This document shows, in pieces, positions 1-9,548 of a stretch of 23,434 nt of DNA. Position 1 is the stretch's first letter. The number at the start of each line of letters is the position of its first letter. The notes under the pieces were generated by a model. The model ran no database searches. It was not told the DNA's origin and worked only from the letters and a program-made list of their open reading frames with translations. The stretch is taken from positions 1-23,434 of the forward strand of contig JBFWSL010000023.1 in NCBI GenBank assembly GCA_050248375.1. Reading direction: 5' to 3'. The translations under genes were made by a program, and so were the position numbers. The DNA comes from JAYZVT01 sp050248375. Its GTDB lineage: Bacteria > Pseudomonadota > Alphaproteobacteria > Rhizobiales > Methyloligellaceae.

Positions 1-38
1 GCCATGACGGCGAGCGCCTGCAGGCCACCGCGGCATGA
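1..38 (+). CDS. 3' end of an upstream gene (partial), possibly tRNA methylthiotransferase MtaB
   Basis: A reading frame entering from the left edge (frame starting at base 3) reads HDGERLQATAA and stops at TGA 36-38. Its stop overlaps the ftsY ATG (35-37) in an ATGA arrangement, which suggests translational coupling. In many Rhizobiales the gene before ftsY is mtaB, and an HDG..L tail fits the end of that family. Eleven residues are too few for identification, so the product name is an inference from gene order only. Confidence 0.45.
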   Translation, partial: HDGERLQATAA

Positions 39-1642
39 GCGACAAGAAGCCCGGATTCTTCAAGCGCCTGCTGGGCAGCCTGCTCGGCGGCGACAAACCC
101 GCGCCCGAGGCCGAAGCCGCCGAGGCTCCGGCGGCCGGGACGGGCGGCGAAGCCCCTGCGGCGCGGCCGGAACCTCAAGCCGAGCGGGAAGCACCGGCCA
201 GGCCCGAAGACAAGCCCGTCGCCAAGCCCGAGGACAAGCCGAAGGCAGAAAAGCCGCCAAAGGCGGAGGAAAGGCCTGCGCAGCCCGGGGCGGAAAAGGC
301 GAAAGCGGCAAGGCCGAAGGCCGGAAAGACCGGCAAGCCGAAGGCGGAAAAGCCGAAACCCGCCCCGAAACCCGCTCCGAAGGTCGCCCCCAAGTCTGCC
401 CCCAAGTCCGCCGGGGCGAAGCCGCAGGCGGTGGAGCCCGATCCCGCACCGAAGCCGGAACCGAAGGCCAGGACCAAGCCGAAGCCGCAAGCCGGGGCCG
501 CGCCCGAAGCGGACACCCGGCCTGTGCCCGCCGCGAAACCGGCTCGCGCTGCGGAACCCGGACCCGCTCCCGAGCCGCAGGCACCTGTTGAGGAGCCTCC
601 CGTTCCCGAGCCGGTGTCCGAGCCCGCTCCCGAACCTCTTGCGCCCGCGCCCGCGGCGCGGGAACAGCCGCCCGCCGCGCCACCGCAGGCGGAAGAAGAG
701 CAGCCGCAGAAGAAAGGCTGGTTCTCGCGCCTGCGCGACGGCCTTTCCAAGACCTCGAACGCGCTCACCGACAACATTGCCGGCATCTTCACCAGGCGGA
801 AGCTGGACGCCGCCACCCTGCAGGAACTGGAGGACGCGCTCATCCAGGCCGATCTCGGCGTGGACATGGCCATGCGCATCACCGCCGAGGTGGCCAGGGG
901 CCGCTTCGACAAGGAGATCGCGCCGGAGGAAGTGCGCGCGGTTCTCGGCGCCGAGGTGGCCGGCGTGCTGGAGCCGGTGGCCAGGCCTCTTGAAATCGAG
1001 ACCGCCAACCGCCCGCATGTTATCCTCGTCGTCGGCGTCAACGGCTCGGGCAAGACCACGACCATCGGCAAGCTCGCCAACCAGTACCGCAACGCCGGCA
1101 AGTCCGTGGTGCTCGCCGCCGGCGACACCTTCCGCGCCGCCGCCATCGACCAGTTGAAGATCTGGGGCGAGCGCACCGGCGCGCCGGTGGTGGCGCGCAA
1201 CGTCGGCTCCGACGCCGCCGGCCTCGCCTTCGACGCCCTGACGCTGGCGCGGGAGCAGGAGGCCGATGTCCTTCTCATCGACACCGCCGGGCGCCTGCAG
1301 AACAAGGCCGACCTGATGGCCGAGCTGGCCAAGGTGGTCCGCGTGCTCAAGAAGATCGACGAGACCGCGCCGCACTCGGTACTGCTCGTTCTCGACGCCA
1401 CCACCGGCCAGAACGCCGTGCGCCAGGTCGAGGTGTTCAGCGAGATCGCCGGCGTCACCGGCCTGATCATGACCAAGCTCGACGGAACCGCGCGCGGCGG
1501 CATCCTCGTCGCCATCGCGGAGAAGTTCGCGCTTCCGGTCCACGCCATCGGCGTCGGCGAGGGCATCGAGGACCTGCAGCCCTTCGACGCCTACGAGTTC
1601 GCCGCCCTCATCGCCGGCGCCCGGGAAAGAGTGGACGCATGA
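35..1642 (+). CDS. ftsY: FtsY, signal recognition particle receptor GTPase
   Basis: FtsY is the SRP receptor: it binds the Ffh-ribosome complex at the inner membrane and delivers nascent membrane proteins to SecYEG by reciprocal GTP hydrolysis. The 535-residue protein has a low-complexity A domain (about 1-225, rich in Pro, Ala, Lys and Glu) followed by a normal NG domain. That domain starts at KKGWFSRL (226-233), the usual membrane-binding first helix. The G domain shows the P-loop GVNGSGKTT (334-342), DTAGR (416-420) and TKLDGTARGG (from 480). The start ATG overlaps the stop of the preceding gene, and its own TGA overlaps the yciB ATG (1639-1642), so the three are probably one operon. The A domain differs from the acidic one in E. 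coli in being lysine- and proline-rich, with many PK/KP steps. Identity is secure. Confidence 0.97.
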   Translation: MSDKKPGFFKRLLGSLLGGDKPAPEAEAAEAPAAGTGGEAPAARPEPQAEREAPARPEDKPVAKPEDKPKAEKPPKAEERPAQPGAEKAKAARPKAGKTGKPKAEKPKPAPKPAPKVAPKSAPKSAGAKPQAVEPDPAPKPEPKARTKPKPQAGAAPEADTRPVPAAKPARAAEPGPAPEPQAPVEEPPVPEPVSEPAPEPLAPAPAAREQPPAAPPQAEEEQPQKKGWFSRLRDGLSKTSNALTDNIAGIFTRRKLDAATLQELEDALIQADLGVDMAMRITAEVARGRFDKEIAPEEVRAVLGAEVAGVLEPVARPLEIETANRPHVILVVGVNGSGKTTTIGKLANQYRNAGKSVVLAAGDTFRAAAIDQLKIWGERTGAPVVARNVGSDAAGLAFDALTLAREQEADVLLIDTAGRLQNKADLMAELAKVVRVLKKIDETAPHSVLLVLDATTGQNAVRQVEVFSEIAGVTGLIMTKLDGTARGGILVAIAEKFALPVHAIGVGEGIEDLQPFDAYEFAALIAGARERVDA

Positions 1643-2205
1643 CGGCCGCCGCGAAGCGGAAGCCCTCGCAGGGCGCCAAGCTCGTTCTCGACCTGGGACC
1701 GCTGCTGGTCTTCTTCGCCGTCAACGCGCTGGCCGGCATCTACTGGGCGACCGGCGCCTTCATGCTCGCCGTCGTCGCCGCGCTTGCCGTCTCGCGCCTC
1801 GCCTTCGGGCACTTTCCCGTCATGCCTCTGGTCACCGCCGGCTTCGTGCTCGTCTTCGGCGGCCTGACGCTGTGGCTTCAGGACGAGATCTTCATCAAGG
1901 TGAAGCCGACGGCGATCTACGCGCTGATGGCTGGCCTGCTGGTGGCGGGCATGTATTCAGGCCGCCTGTTCCTGCGCACCGTCATGGGCGAGGTGTTCGA
2001 CCTCGACGACGCCGGCTGGCGCCGCGTCACCTGGCAATGGGCCGGCTTCCTGCTTGTCCTCGCGGTCCTCAACGAGATCGTCTGGCGGCATGTGTCGACC
2101 GACGCCTGGGTCACCTTCAAGGTCTTCGGCCTGCTGCCGCTGACGCTGCTCTTCGCCGTCGCCCAGTCGGTGCTGCTGCGCGACCATATCCGCGCCAGGG
2201 ACTGA
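1639..2205 (+). CDS. yciB: YciB (septation protein A / intracellular septation protein), inner membrane protein
   Basis: This 188-residue protein is largely hydrophobic, with about five membrane segments (roughly residues 15-32, 37-57, 60-76, 92-110, 130-147 and a last one near 160-180). The family signature FGGLTLWLQDEIFIKVKPT is present near residue 74, and the C terminus is short and charged (LRDHIRARD). YciB proteins of this length are known from Shigella and E. coli, where they affect septation, cell envelope integrity and interaction with divisome and elongasome proteins; the biochemical activity is not established. The start ATG overlaps the ftsY stop by four bases, so it is translationally coupled to ftsY, an arrangement common in alphaproteobacteria. 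A hairpin at 2231-2246 follows the stop. Confidence 0.92.
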   Translation: MTAAAKRKPSQGAKLVLDLGPLLVFFAVNALAGIYWATGAFMLAVVAALAVSRLAFGHFPVMPLVTAGFVLVFGGLTLWLQDEIFIKVKPTAIYALMAGLLVAGMYSGRLFLRTVMGEVFDLDDAGWRRVTWQWAGFLLVLAVLNEIVWRHVSTDAWVTFKVFGLLPLTLLFAVAQSVLLRDHIRARD

Positions 2206-2230
2206 TACCCGCATGCCGTCCCGTTCGGAT

Positions 2231-2246
2231 CGTCCGTAACCGGACG
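2231..2246 (+). terminator. short hairpin after yciB, possible weak terminator
   Basis: CGTCCG (2231-2236), loop TAAC, CGGACG (2241-2246) form a perfect 6-bp stem 25 bases after the yciB stop. There is no T-run, so if it ends transcription it is not a textbook intrinsic terminator. It could equally be a binding site for the MarR protein encoded downstream. Confidence 0.3.
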
Positions 2247-2326
2247 GCTCAAGCAAAGTTGACTGGACCGCGCGCGGCGCCCGCCGCCAAACTCCGGACC
2301 ACGGTGGGCAGCGGAGGCATAGTCAC

Positions 2327-2785
2327 ATGGGCAAGGATCGTCCTCAGGCGAAGCTCGAGGACTCGGCCATCCATCTGCTCCACCGCGCCGGTCAGTGTGC
2401 TCACGACATCTTCAGCGGCAACATGGACGGCTCCGGCCTGACGCCACGCCAGTTCGCCGTGCTGCTGACCGTCTCCCAGAACGAAGGCCTGTCCCAGGCG
2501 GACCTGGTGGAGCGCACCGGCATCGACCGCTCCACCCTTGCCGACATCATGCGCCGCATTCTCAGGAAGGGCCTGATCCGGCGCACCCGCACCAGGGAGG
2601 ATGCCCGCGCCTACTCCGTCAAGCTGACGGAAGGCGGGGCGAGGGTTCTGGAGAAGGCATTGCCCGCCGCGCTGGGTTCCGACCAGCGCGTGCTCAAGGC
2701 GCTGCCCGCCGAGAAGCGCAAGGACTTCCTCGCCGCCCTCAGCACCATTGTCACGGCGCTGGAGCAGGACGCCGCCAGGCGCTGA
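2327..2785 (+). CDS. MarR family winged-helix transcriptional regulator
   Basis: A 152-residue protein with the MarR layout: N-terminal dimerisation helices (HLLHRAGQCAHDIF), then GLTPRQFAVLLTV (about 38-50). The helix-turn-helix is LSQADLVERTGIDRSTLADIMRRILRKGLIRR, followed by the wing with the typical D-R/A pair (TREDARAYSVKLTEGG) and a C-terminal dimerisation helix. Family members are dimeric repressors released by small phenolic or oxidant ligands, or by cysteine oxidation; the ligand here is unknown. The start ATG is preceded by GGAGG at 2313-2317. A 121-base gap separates it from yciB, so it may have its own promoter. Its target is not obvious, because no transporter or catabolic gene lies beside it. 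It converges on the next gene with 12 bases between stops. Confidence 0.9.
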   Translation: MGKDRPQAKLEDSAIHLLHRAGQCAHDIFSGNMDGSGLTPRQFAVLLTVSQNEGLSQADLVERTGIDRSTLADIMRRILRKGLIRRTRTREDARAYSVKLTEGGARVLEKALPAALGSDQRVLKALPAEKRKDFLAALSTIVTALEQDAARR

Positions 2786-2797
2786 GAACCTTCGCGC

Positions 2798-3211
2798 CTA
2801 CGCCGAAATGTCGAGCACGCTCCCCGGCGGCTTCGGCGGCCCGTCCTGAGCCGCGCCGCCCGCGCGCGCGCCGCCGGCCCCGTAGGCCGCCGCCGTTTCC
2901 TCTCCCGCCAGCACGGCCGCGTAGGCCGAAAGCGTCTGCCGCGTGAACAGGCGCCTGGCCTCGTCCACGCCGGACGCCGGCGGCTCGTCGGCCTGCGGAG
3001 CGGCCCGCGCGGCCACCTGCGTCTCTACTTGCCGCGCCGGCGGCGCCAAGGCCGGCTGGGAGGCGGGAAGGACGCGCCCGGGCGCGGGTGTTTTGCCGAA
3101 GTCCTCGCGGATCGCGTCGGCGTGCGCCTTCAGGGCCGCGCCATCCATGGGCTTCAGCCGCGGCGCGCCCTGCGGCGCCTGGGGAATGCCTAGCGTCTTG
3201 ACGATGGACAT
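2798..3211 (-). CDS. hypothetical protein, 137 residues
   Basis: I do not recognise this protein. It starts MSIVKTLGIPQAP, has a Pro/Ala-rich middle, then a conserved-looking helical stretch ARRLFTRQTLSAYAAVLAGEE (about residues 90-110), a Gly/Ala-rich linker and the C terminus SVLDISA. There is no signal peptide or membrane segment. The ATG at 3211 is preferred over one 12 codons upstream (3247) because of the hydrophobic N-terminal start and a GGA about ten bases before it; neither start has a strong ribosome binding site. The stop lies 12 bases from the convergent marR stop. A TTAACCAT box sits about 50 bases upstream. It could be a lineage-specific small protein; the low-complexity composition leaves some doubt that it is a gene at all. 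Confidence 0.55.
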   Translation of the reverse strand: MSIVKTLGIPQAPQGAPRLKPMDGAALKAHADAIREDFGKTPAPGRVLPASQPALAPPARQVETQVAARAAPQADEPPASGVDEARRLFTRQTLSAYAAVLAGEETAAAYGAGGARAGGAAQDGPPKPPGSVLDISA

Positions 3212-3261
3212 GGGTGTTTCGCGTTCCGTCCTAGGGTACGTACTCACAGAGAACCGCGCTT

Positions 3262-3269
3262 ATGGTTAA
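3262..3269 (-). promoter_or_regulatory. CtrA-like half-site (TTAACCAT) upstream of the hypothetical gene
   Basis: The minus strand reads TTAACCAT here, the 8-base CtrA half-site known from Caulobacter and rhizobia, about 50 bases upstream of the start at 3211. An AT-rich stretch surrounds it in an otherwise GC-rich region, and the adjacent AACGAAACGTT is a small palindrome. A second TTAA at the usual 7-base spacing was not found, so this is only a candidate. Confidence 0.3.
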
Positions 3270-3357
3270 CGAAACGTTGCGCGGCTTGACCTGTCAGTAT
3301 CGGGAGTTGCCGAAATCCCGGGTCTATGGCGGTCCGGCCCCCCGCCCGCGCTTACAC

Positions 3358-3472
3358 TGGACCCCGGCCTGAAGCCGGGGTTTCGAATTCCTTGTGCCGG
3401 TCCTTGCTCCGAAACCCCGGGCTTGGCCCGGGGTCCAGCCGCCTTGGACCCCGGCATTGCGCCGGGGTTTCG
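3358..3472. repeat. cluster of three REP-like palindromic repeats
   Basis: Three copies of a 28-base palindrome of the form TGGACCCCGG-N-CCGGGGTTTCG lie at 3358-3385 (+), about 3409-3436 (inverted) and 3445-3472 (+). Each can fold into a stem of CCCCGG pairing with CCGGGG with an asymmetric TGGA/TTTCG flank. The alternating orientation is that of BIME-type clusters, and similar GGACCCCGG palindromes are scattered between genes in many alphaproteobacterial genomes. It sits just after the 3' end of the ccm operon, where it could stabilise or end the transcript. Confidence 0.75.
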
Positions 3473-3533
3473 GAAGTCCCTGCCTCCCTGGGCGCAAGAT
3501 TTCCAGGAGGCGACGGCCTTTCCGACGAGCGGT

Positions 3534-4130
3534 CTATTTCCCGCGCGCCGCCTCGATCGCCGGCAGCAGCTTCTTCTCGATGGCGGCGGCGTCGATAGGG
3601 CCCACATGCTTGTGCAGGATTTTTCCGTCGCCCGAGACGATGAAGGTTTCCGGCACGCCATAGACGCCCCAGTCGATGGCCGCGGAGCCGTTGCGGTCCG
3701 CGCCCACCGCCGCGAACGGATTGCCCAGCCGTCCGAGGAAGCGCCGCGCCGCCGCCGGATCGTCCTTGTAGTTGATGCCGAAGAGCGGCGCGCCGCTCTT
3801 CTCCTTGAGCTCGGTGAGTATGGGATGCTCCGCGTGGCAGGGCACGCACCACGACGCCCACACGTTGACTATCGCCACCTTGCCAGCCTTCAGGTCGGCG
3901 GTGCTCAGCCCCGGCACCGGCTGGCCCGCATCCGATTTCAGCTCCGCCACCGCCGGCAGGCTGAATTCGGGAACAGGCTTGCCGATCAGCGCCGATGGCA
4001 GCCTGGACGGGTCGCCCGAATACAGGCCGAAATAGAACAGCGCCGCCAGCCCGGCGAACAGCGCCAGCGGCACCAGCGCCAGCCGCGAACGGTTCACGGG
4101 CCGTGGTGTATCGGTCCCGGACTTGCTCAC
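3534..4130 (-). CDS. ccmG: CcmG/DsbE, thiol:disulfide interchange protein for cytochrome c maturation
   Basis: CcmG is a membrane-anchored periplasmic thioredoxin-like reductant that keeps apocytochrome c CXXCH cysteines reduced for haem attachment. The 198-residue protein has one N-terminal membrane anchor (about 17-36), the lead-in GKPVPEFSLP and the active site WCVPC (94-98; cysteines 95 and 98). It also has the cis-proline loop YGVPETF and a C-terminal GPI/LHKHVGPID segment typical of TlpA/DsbE. The start is GTG at 4130, overlapping the ccmD TGA as GTGA (4127-4130); a frame open further upstream runs through ccmD and is not part of the protein. It is last in the operon, followed by REP-like palindromes. 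Confidence 0.93.
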   Translation of the reverse strand: MSKSGTDTPRPVNRSRLALVPLALFAGLAALFYFGLYSGDPSRLPSALIGKPVPEFSLPAVAELKSDAGQPVPGLSTADLKAGKVAIVNVWASWCVPCHAEHPILTELKEKSGAPLFGINYKDDPAAARRFLGRLGNPFAAVGADRNGSAAIDWGVYGVPETFIVSGDGKILHKHVGPIDAAAIEKKLLPAIEAARGK

Positions 4131-4387
4131 CGCTTGCGCCCCCTGGCAGGCTTTTTCGCGGGAGAAGCCTTCTTCCTCGGGCCTTTCCCGCCGCCCGGCT
4201 TCGCCCTGGCGGGCGGGACGGCGGGCGGGACAGCGGCCCGGGACGTCTTGCGCGCTTCCAGTTCCGCCAGCAGCGTCCGCTGGGCGCGCAGGTCCGACAC
4301 GATCCATGCCACCAGCGCCGACAGCACGACAACCGTCGCGCCATAGGCGAGCAGGATGAAGCTTGCGTGTGGTCCGAGATCGGGCAT
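4127..4387 (-). CDS. ccmD: CcmD, haem exporter subunit, with long basic tail
   Basis: CcmD is a small single-span membrane protein that helps release holo-CcmE from the CcmABC complex. Here it has a membrane segment at about residues 9-28 (ILLAYGATVVVLSALVAWIV) followed by a conserved DLRAQRTLLAELEAR helix, which identifies the family together with its place between ccmC and ccmG. At 86 residues it is longer than the roughly 40-70 residues usual for CcmD. The extra part is a Pro/Lys/Arg-rich C terminus ending KKASPAKKPARGRKR, predicted to lie in the cytoplasm. It starts three bases after the ccmC stop and overlaps the ccmG start. Confidence 0.88.
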   Translation of the reverse strand: MPDLGPHASFILLAYGATVVVLSALVAWIVSDLRAQRTLLAELEARKTSRAAVPPAVPPARAKPGGGKGPRKKASPAKKPARGRKR

Positions 4388-4390
4388 GGC

Positions 4391-5122
4391 TCAGGCTCCC
4401 GCCGCGCCTTCCACCTGCCGCATCCGCATCGCCGTCACGCGGCGGCGCAGGATCTCCGCGCGCATGGCGCTCATGTGCAGCACGAAGAACAGGCAGGTGA
4501 AGCCCGCCGCCATGACCAGCAGCGGCAGCAGGATGGAGGGATGGATGGCGGGGCCGCCGATGCGGGCCACGCTTGCGGGCTGGTGCAGCGTGTTCCACCA
4601 GTCCACCGAGAACTTGATGATCGGCACGTTGATGAAGCCGACCAGCGCCAGGATGGCCGCGGCGCGGCCCGCGCGCGAGGGCTCCTCGATCGCCTGCCAG
4701 ATGGCGATCAGCCCGAGATAGAGCAGGAACAGCACCAGCACCGAGGTGAGCCGCGCGTCCCACACCCAGTAGGCGCCCCACATGGGCTTGCCCCACAGCA
4801 TGCCCGTGACCAGCGCCAGCAGCGTGAAGGCCGCGCCGATGGGCGCCGCCGCCTTCGCCGAAACGTCGGCCAGGGGATGCCGCCACACCAGCGACGTGAA
4901 GGCCGACGCCGCTATCACCGTGTAGCCCATCATGGCGAGCCAGGCGGACGGCACATGGATGAACATGATCTTCACCGTCTCGCCCTGCTGGTAGTCGGGC
5001 GGCGCGACGAAGAAGGCGAGATACAGTCCCACGGCGATCAGCGCCACGGTCAGCCCCGTCAGCCAGGGCAGCACGGCGCCGGAAAAGGTCATGAAGCGGG
5101 TCGGGTTGGCGTATTTCTGCAT
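4391..5122 (-). CDS. ccmC: CcmC, haem-handling membrane protein of cytochrome c maturation
   Basis: CcmC presents haem to the chaperone CcmE at the periplasmic face. The protein is a six-span member of the haem-handling protein family with the diagnostic tryptophan-rich loop WGAYWVWDARLTS. It also has FIHVPSAW, containing one axial-ligand histidine, and a second conserved histidine in the IHPSILLPL region. The ATG at 5122 gives 243 residues starting MQKYANPTRF, close to where homologues begin. The frame stays open to a GTG at 5155, which would add 11 residues, and no strong Shine-Dalgarno sequence decides between them. It follows ccmB by 47 bases from the ATG (14 from the GTG) and precedes ccmD by three. 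Confidence 0.93.
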   Translation of the reverse strand: MQKYANPTRFMTFSGAVLPWLTGLTVALIAVGLYLAFFVAPPDYQQGETVKIMFIHVPSAWLAMMGYTVIAASAFTSLVWRHPLADVSAKAAAPIGAAFTLLALVTGMLWGKPMWGAYWVWDARLTSVLVLFLLYLGLIAIWQAIEEPSRAGRAAAILALVGFINVPIIKFSVDWWNTLHQPASVARIGGPAIHPSILLPLLVMAAGFTCLFFVLHMSAMRAEILRRRVTAMRMRQVEGAAGA

Positions 5123-5169
5123 CGGGCTCACATAGACGCTGTCATATGAATACACAATTCACGGGCCAT

Positions 5170-5841
5170 TCACTGCAGGTTCATGCGTATTGCCGCGGCG
5201 GCGGCCACCGGCGCCAGCACCATCGACGCCAGCGACAGCGCCGCCAGGATCAGCAGCGCGGGCATCGGCGATCCCGGCCCCGTCACCGCCAGCGAGATCG
5301 ACGACACGCCGAAAATGAGCACCGGCACCTGCAGCGGCAGAATCAGCAGCGACAGCAGCAGCCCGCCGCGCCGCAGCCCCAGCGTCAGCGCCGCGCCGAT
5401 GGCGCCGATGAAGCTGACCGCGGGCGTGCCCAGCAGCATGCTCAGCAGCAGCATGGGATAGGCTTCGCCGGGAAGGTTGAGCAGCAGCGCCAGCACCGGC
5501 GCCGCCGCCAGCAGCGGCAGCCCGGTGGAGATCCAGTGGGCGAGCGCCTTGGCCGCCACCACCATCTCCAGCGGCAGGGGCCCGAGCGCAAGCGGCTCCA
5601 GCGCCCCGTCCTCGAAATCGTTGTGCAGGATACGGTCGATGGACAGCAGCGCCGACAGCAGCAGCGCCACCCACAATACGCCGGGCGCGATGCGCGCCAG
5701 CAGATTGAGGTCGGGCCCCAGTCCGAAGGGCAGGATGGCGATCACCGCGAGGAAGAAGCCGAGCGCCGTGAACACGGCCCCGCCCTCCCGGAAGGCGAGC
5801 CGCAGGTCGCGCGCGACCAGCTCGAGGAAGGGACCGGTCAT
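5170..5841 (-). CDS. ccmB: CcmB, haem exporter permease subunit
   Basis: CcmB is the membrane subunit of the CcmAB(C) ABC complex, which uses ATP to release holo-CcmE. The 223-residue protein matches the family in length and carries about six hydrophobic spans. Near the N terminus is the typical amphipathic RDLRLAFREGGAVF, and residues about 69-90 contain RILHNDFEDGALEPLALGPLPLE, the conserved cytoplasmic loop of CcmB. The start ATG overlaps the ccmA stop in ATGA (5838-5841), so the two are translationally coupled, as expected for subunits of one complex. Confidence 0.95.
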   Translation of the reverse strand: MTGPFLELVARDLRLAFREGGAVFTALGFFLAVIAILPFGLGPDLNLLARIAPGVLWVALLLSALLSIDRILHNDFEDGALEPLALGPLPLEMVVAAKALAHWISTGLPLLAAAPVLALLLNLPGEAYPMLLLSMLLGTPAVSFIGAIGAALTLGLRRGGLLLSLLILPLQVPVLIFGVSSISLAVTGPGSPMPALLILAALSLASMVLAPVAAAAAIRMNLQ

Positions 5842-6464
5842 CTCCGCCCCCCCTTGCGGCGCGCCGGACCGGCGGTCCCGCCCATGTCGAGCCGGTGCCG
5901 GAACGTCACCCCCAGCGGCAGGTGGGTCGCGGCGACGGCGATGCCGCCTCCCGACAGGTGCGCGCGCACGATTTTCGCCACCAGCCCGCAGGACGCGGTG
6001 TCGAGGGAGACCGTCGGCTCGTCCAGCAGCCACAGGGGCCTGGGAGCCACCAGCAGGCGGGCAAGCGCCAGCCGGCGCGCCTGGCCCGCCGACAGCAGGG
6101 CGGCGGGCACGTCGCGCAGGTCCTCCAGGTCGAGGGTCGCCAGCGCCTGCCCGATGCCGTCCCCGCCCAGATAGCCGGCCCAGAAGCGCAGGTTCTCCTC
6201 CACGCTGAGCGCCCGTTTCACGGCGTTGGCGTGGCCGATGAAATGGCAGCATTCGCCGGGCGTGGCGTCGCCCGCGCCGGTGAGCCTGAGCTTGCCGCCC
6301 CCGGGTTTGAGGAAACCCGCCATCATGCGCAACAGGCTGGATTTTCCCGCCCCGTTCGGGCCGGTCAGCAGCAGGCCCTCGCCGGCCTTGAGCCTGAGCG
6401 AGACACCGCTGAAAACCCGCCGGCCGCCCCGGACGCAGGTGAGCTGCTCGGCGATGAGCTGCAT
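5838..6464 (-). CDS. ccmA: CcmA, haem exporter ATP-binding protein
   Basis: CcmA is the ATPase of the CcmABCD complex acting on CcmE-bound haem. At 208 residues it is a compact ABC domain with Walker A GPNGAGKSS (35-43), the signature variant LSAGQ (124-128) that is normal for CcmA, Walker B LWLLDEP (144-150) and the switch histidine in AATHLPL. It is the first gene of the minus-strand operon ccmA-B-C-D-G. GGAGG lies seven bases before the ATG at 6464. The frame stays open far upstream, antisense to acnA, but the family start and ribosome binding site fix the beginning here. CcmE, CcmF, CcmH and CcmI are not in this window; in Rhizobiales they usually lie in a separate cycHJKL locus. Confidence 0.95.
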   Translation of the reverse strand: MQLIAEQLTCVRGGRRVFSGVSLRLKAGEGLLLTGPNGAGKSSLLRMMAGFLKPGGGKLRLTGAGDATPGECCHFIGHANAVKRALSVEENLRFWAGYLGGDGIGQALATLDLEDLRDVPAALLSAGQARRLALARLLVAPRPLWLLDEPTVSLDTASCGLVAKIVRAHLSGGGIAVAATHLPLGVTFRHRLDMGGTAGPARRKGGRR

Positions 6465-6520
6465 GTGGCGGCCTCCGGGAGACTGCGGCGACAGGGCGGT
6501 GCGTTGATACCTCTGGCCAG

Positions 6521-6550
6521 TTGTGGCCTTTCGATGCGGCGTTATATATA
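6521..6550 (+). promoter_or_regulatory. candidate promoter for acnA
   Basis: TTGTGG (6521-6526) is followed by TATATA at 6543-6548 (spacer 16) or 6545-6550 (spacer 18). This is a sigma70-like layout and the most AT-rich spot in the 237-base gap between ccmA and acnA. It would give acnA a leader of about 140 bases. The ccmA promoter must lie in the same gap but was not resolved. Confidence 0.4.
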
Positions 6551-6701
6551 TGTTCGGCAGACAAGAGACCACCATCGGTTGTGAGGACGGTTGCCGGGAC
6601 GGCGCGGACGCGCCGGTCCGTTCTTGCTCCGGCCCCCGCCAGTGGCGGTCCGGCCTGACCCGCCCCGACCCCGACCCGGCGATTACGCCAAGGAGCCCGA
6701 C

Positions 6702-9410
<2,709 letters not shown>

Positions 9411-9419
9411 CGCCGGCGG

Positions 9420-9449
9420 GCGCGCGGTCGGGTTTACCTGATCGCGCGC
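9420..9449 (+). terminator. strong hairpin downstream of acnA
   Basis: GCGCGCGGTC (9420-9429) pairs with GATCGCGCGC (9440-9449), giving ten pairs including one G-T, with a ten-base loop. It begins ten bases after the acnA stop. There is no T-run, so termination may need Rho, or it may serve to protect the 3' end. Confidence 0.45.
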
Positions 9450-9548
9450 CGCCAATGGCCTCACCCAGACGTGAGTGGTAATTGAGGGGGCCTGCCCGGA
9501 TACTCGGCCTGCTTGCGCGGGCAGCGCGGCAGGGGGAAACGAACCGGC

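Larger units (their letters stand above)
3212..3533. other. gene-free stretch between ccmG and the hypothetical gene
   Basis: About 320 bases without a convincing gene. It contains the upstream region of the hypothetical gene (with the TTAACCAT box) and, from 3358, three REP-like palindromes in alternating orientation. A degenerate fourth half (CCGAAATCCCGGGTC) lies at 3310-3324. Reading frames through this stretch are created by the palindromes and have no family features. Confidence 0.7.

Noticed and set aside
175..1566. A long minus-strand frame opposite ftsY
   Set aside because: Ser/Gly/Ala low-complexity antisense of the Pro/Lys-rich A domain and the NG domain; no family features.
3266..3661. 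Short frames in both directions through the REP cluster
   Set aside because: They are produced by the palindromes and overlap the end of ccmG; no ribosome site or conserved sequence.
6591..6701. An N-terminal extension of aconitase by 37 codons
   Set aside because: The extension is Pro/Arg-rich and unlike AcnA, and AAGGAG before the GTG at 6702 gives the normal family start.
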